DNA of 15,339 nt, taken from positions 1-15,339 of the forward strand of contig DATILC010000234.1 in NCBI GenBank assembly GCA_035476855.1. The letters run 5' to 3'. This stretch comes from Solimonas_A sp035476855 (lineage in GTDB: Bacteria; Pseudomonadota; Gammaproteobacteria; Nevskiales; Nevskiaceae). Below the pieces are notes generated by a model. The model saw nothing but the letters and a program-made list of their open reading frames with translations. It did not search any database and was not told the DNA's origin. The translations under genes were made by a program, and so were the position numbers. Of this stretch, positions 13,273 through 15,339 are shown piece by piece (position 1 is the first letter of the stretch; every line of letters begins with the position of its first letter).

Positions 13273-15339
13273 TCAGAAGTGCATGCCGATGCTGGCCGTG
13301 AAGAAGTCACGGTCGTGCAGCGTATTGCGGTTGCCGCCGCCGAAGATGAAGGTCTGCGCCAGGCTGGCGTCGAAGGCGCCGTAGTTCAGGCGCAGGTCGA
13401 CGATGCCGATCTTGCGGCCCTCCAGGAAATTCTCGCCGAGGCCCGGCGAGACCCCGGAGACATCATGCGTGAATACCAGCAGCGGCCGCAGGTTGAAGCC
13501 GTCGGCCAGCACATCGCTGTAATGGAGCATCACGCCGGCGCGGTAGCCCCAGGAGAAGGAGGTGACGTAGCCCCCGGTGTTGCGCACCGGATTGAGGAAC
13601 AGGGCATTGCCGCTGTCGTGCGCGCCGGGGCCGGCATGCGTGTCCGTGCCGGGTCCTTCGAACTGCAGCACCGACTGCGACGGCAGGTCGGGCAACCAGA
13701 TGCCGGTGATCTCGAACAGCAGCAGCGAGTCGGTGGTGCCCAGCATGGCGGTGTTGCCGAAGATGCGCGTCAGGCCCAGCGAGGCCTGCGCCACCTTCAT
13801 CCGTTCGTAGCCACGGATGTACTGCCCGGGTTCGATCTCGCCGGGCGTACCGCCGCGGTAGGCGGTGACATAGTCGGGAATCCGGCGCGAACTCGGCACG
13901 GTGGTGCCGAGCAGGTTCGGTGCAACCAGCAGGCCCTGCAATGCGCCGAGTGCGCCCGGTATGTCGCGGATCGTACCCAGCAGCACGTCGCTGACGTTGT
14001 CCGTGTCCTGCAGCGCGGTGATCAATCCCGGCAGGGTGTCGGCGGTGCCGAACAGCGGGATGTCCTGCCGCGGCAACGCCGGCTGGAAGGCGGCGAACAG
14101 CACATCTTCCAGATCCACCTGCACCGGCTGGTTCGGGCGGTAGGCCAGTTCACCGCGCACGGCCGTACCGGCCACCAGGCTGCTGAAGCTGAGCCCGAAC
14201 AGGTGGACGTCTTCCGGGTACTCGACGAAGTACTGCACGCTGTCCAGCGGCGCCGCATCGCGCAGATGCGTGCCGGGCACGCCGCAGGCGGCGACGAAGC
14301 TGGTCAGTTCGACCGCATCGATGCCGGAGGGGTTGCCCTCGCGCCGGGTGCAGCTGGGCTCCGATGCAGTGGCGCTCGCACTGGGAATACGCGCGTGGTA
14401 GTTGGCCGCATACAGGCCGAGCTCGGAGCCCCCCATCCACTCGGGATGGTAGTAGAGCGCCATGCCAAACTGGCCGAGGCCGTCGGGCTCGCGGTTCGGC
14501 GCGCGGCGCAGGGTGAAGCTGGTCTGGGTGACCAGGTCGAAGACATCGTTGGCCGGCGTGCCGATCTGCTCGGGGTCGTAGGGAATCTTGGCGAACGGGG
14601 CGGAGATGCCCTCGTTGCGCGTCGGCTCGTTGCCGGCATTGAAGAACGAGAAATAGGAGCCGCGCGGCGGAATGCCGACCGGTCGCCATTCGAACTGGTA
14701 GAAGGCCTCGGCGCTGAGCTCGTCGGTCAGCGGCATCCGCGCCAGCAGCATGCCCACCGGCAGGTAGACCTCCTCGAAGTCCTGCCCCGGCCGCACCAGG
14801 CTGTTGCCGTCCGGCGGATTGATGACGTTGAGGCTGCCCTGGGTGACGAAGCTCGACTCGCCCCAGATGATGCGCTGGCGCCCGATGCTGAGATCCAGCG
14901 GCTGGCCGAAGAGCTCGAAGGTGTCCTGCACGTAGGTGTCGAGCAGCTGGATGTCATAGCCGATGTCGCGCAGCGCCTCGCGGTCACGCTTGTTGCGCAC
15001 GCGCTGTCCGGGCTGCGGCCCGGGCTGCACGATCTGGTTCGGGTGGTTTTCCTTCAACGCCTCGTTGGTGAAGTCGTAGAACGCCAGCGCGCCGACGCGG
15101 AAGATCAGGTTGTCGCGCCGCGTCTCGAAGCGCGTGGTCCATTTCACCGGCGTGGCGACCAGGTCGCCCTGGTCATAGTTGAGATTGCCGTCGTCGTAGA
15201 CCATGTTGAGCGCGCCCGGTGCCGCCAGGTAGCGCTCGTTGGGTGCGGTGTTGTCGGGACTCGCCGACAGGCAGTCATCCTCGGCGCAGAGCGTCGGATC
15301 GAGGTTCGCCTTGCCGACCAGCGACGGGTCACGCTGTTC
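13273..15339 (-). CDS. DUF1302 family outer-membrane protein (5' end outside window)
   Basis: 688 residues are visible and the frame is open at the right edge, so the signal peptide and perhaps a few dozen residues are missing. The visible N-terminus has the family's start pattern RDPSLVGKANL, a CAEDDC pair, then DDGNLNYDQGDLVATPVKW. Further on are VGRQRIIWGES and many amphipathic strands, ending in GMHF with the terminal Phe typical of outer-membrane barrels. DUF1302 proteins are large predicted beta-barrels often encoded with DUF1329 or LolA-like and RND-type proteins in degraders of hydrocarbons, steroids and fatty compounds; their exact role is not settled. It is the first visible gene of the minus-strand operon. 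The family call is strong; the cargo is unknown. Confidence 0.9.
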   Translation of the reverse strand, partial: EQRDPSLVGKANLDPTLCAEDDCLSASPDNTAPNERYLAAPGALNMVYDDGNLNYDQGDLVATPVKWTTRFETRRDNLIFRVGALAFYDFTNEALKENHPNQIVQPGPQPGQRVRNKRDREALRDIGYDIQLLDTYVQDTFELFGQPLDLSIGRQRIIWGESSFVTQGSLNVINPPDGNSLVRPGQDFEEVYLPVGMLLARMPLTDELSAEAFYQFEWRPVGIPPRGSYFSFFNAGNEPTRNEGISAPFAKIPYDPEQIGTPANDVFDLVTQTSFTLRRAPNREPDGLGQFGMALYYHPEWMGGSELGLYAANYHARIPSASATASEPSCTRREGNPSGIDAVELTSFVAACGVPGTHLRDAAPLDSVQYFVEYPEDVHLFGLSFSSLVAGTAVRGELAYRPNQPVQVDLEDVLFAAFQPALPRQDIPLFGTADTLPGLITALQDTDNVSDVLLGTIRDIPGALGALQGLLVAPNLLGTTVPSSRRIPDYVTAYRGGTPGEIEPGQYIRGYERMKVAQASLGLTRIFGNTAMLGTTDSLLLFEITGIWLPDLPSQSVLQFEGPGTDTHAGPGAHDSGNALFLNPVRNTGGYVTSFSWGYRAGVMLHYSDVLADGFNLRPLLVFTHDVSGVSPGLGENFLEGRKIGIVDLRLNYGAFDASLAQTFIFGGGNRNTLHDRDFFTASIGMHF

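Overview
The window is GC-rich and densely coded and looks like chromosomal DNA of an aerobic gammaproteobacterium. The best pointers are a CRP protein close to Xanthomonas Clp and Pseudomonas Vfr, a DUF1302 outer-membrane protein, and a steroid- or lipid-type GMC oxidoreductase fusion. This suggests the Nevskiales/Xanthomonadales neighbourhood (inference from family content only). I see no rRNA, tRNA, CRISPR array, insertion sequence or phage gene.

Block 1 (1-6086, minus strand): a hybrid sensor histidine kinase is followed, with a 4-base start/stop overlap, by a giant enzyme. The enzyme joins a GMC oxidoreductase, a linker region and an alpha/beta hydrolase with a Cys nucleophile. It is still open at the left edge after 1443 codons. 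A 285-base divergent region separates this pair from block 2 and holds a perfect operator-like palindrome and a set of overlapping hairpins.

Block 2 (6372-7341, plus strand): a Clp/Vfr-like regulator and a small protein of unknown function, whose Shine-Dalgarno overlaps the regulator's stop codon.

Block 3 (7322-8844): two divergent pairs around a 130-base region with a centred palindrome. On the minus strand are a DUF4345 membrane protein and a doubtful small ORF. On the plus strand are a four-helix membrane protein and an NTF2/SnoaL-like protein, overlapping by 4 bases.

Block 4 (8849-15339, minus strand): an apparent operon with very tight junctions, in order of transcription: DUF1302 outer-membrane protein (5' end outside the window), two paralogous membrane-anchored beta-repeat proteins, an Abi-alpha/DUF4393-like protein, a DUF445 membrane protein, a rho-independent terminator, and then a secreted LolA-like protein. 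Together these would supply inner-membrane, periplasmic and outer-membrane parts. I read block 4 as a candidate trans-envelope system, possibly for hydrophobic or lipid cargo, that I do not recognise as a named pathway. That functional reading is inference.
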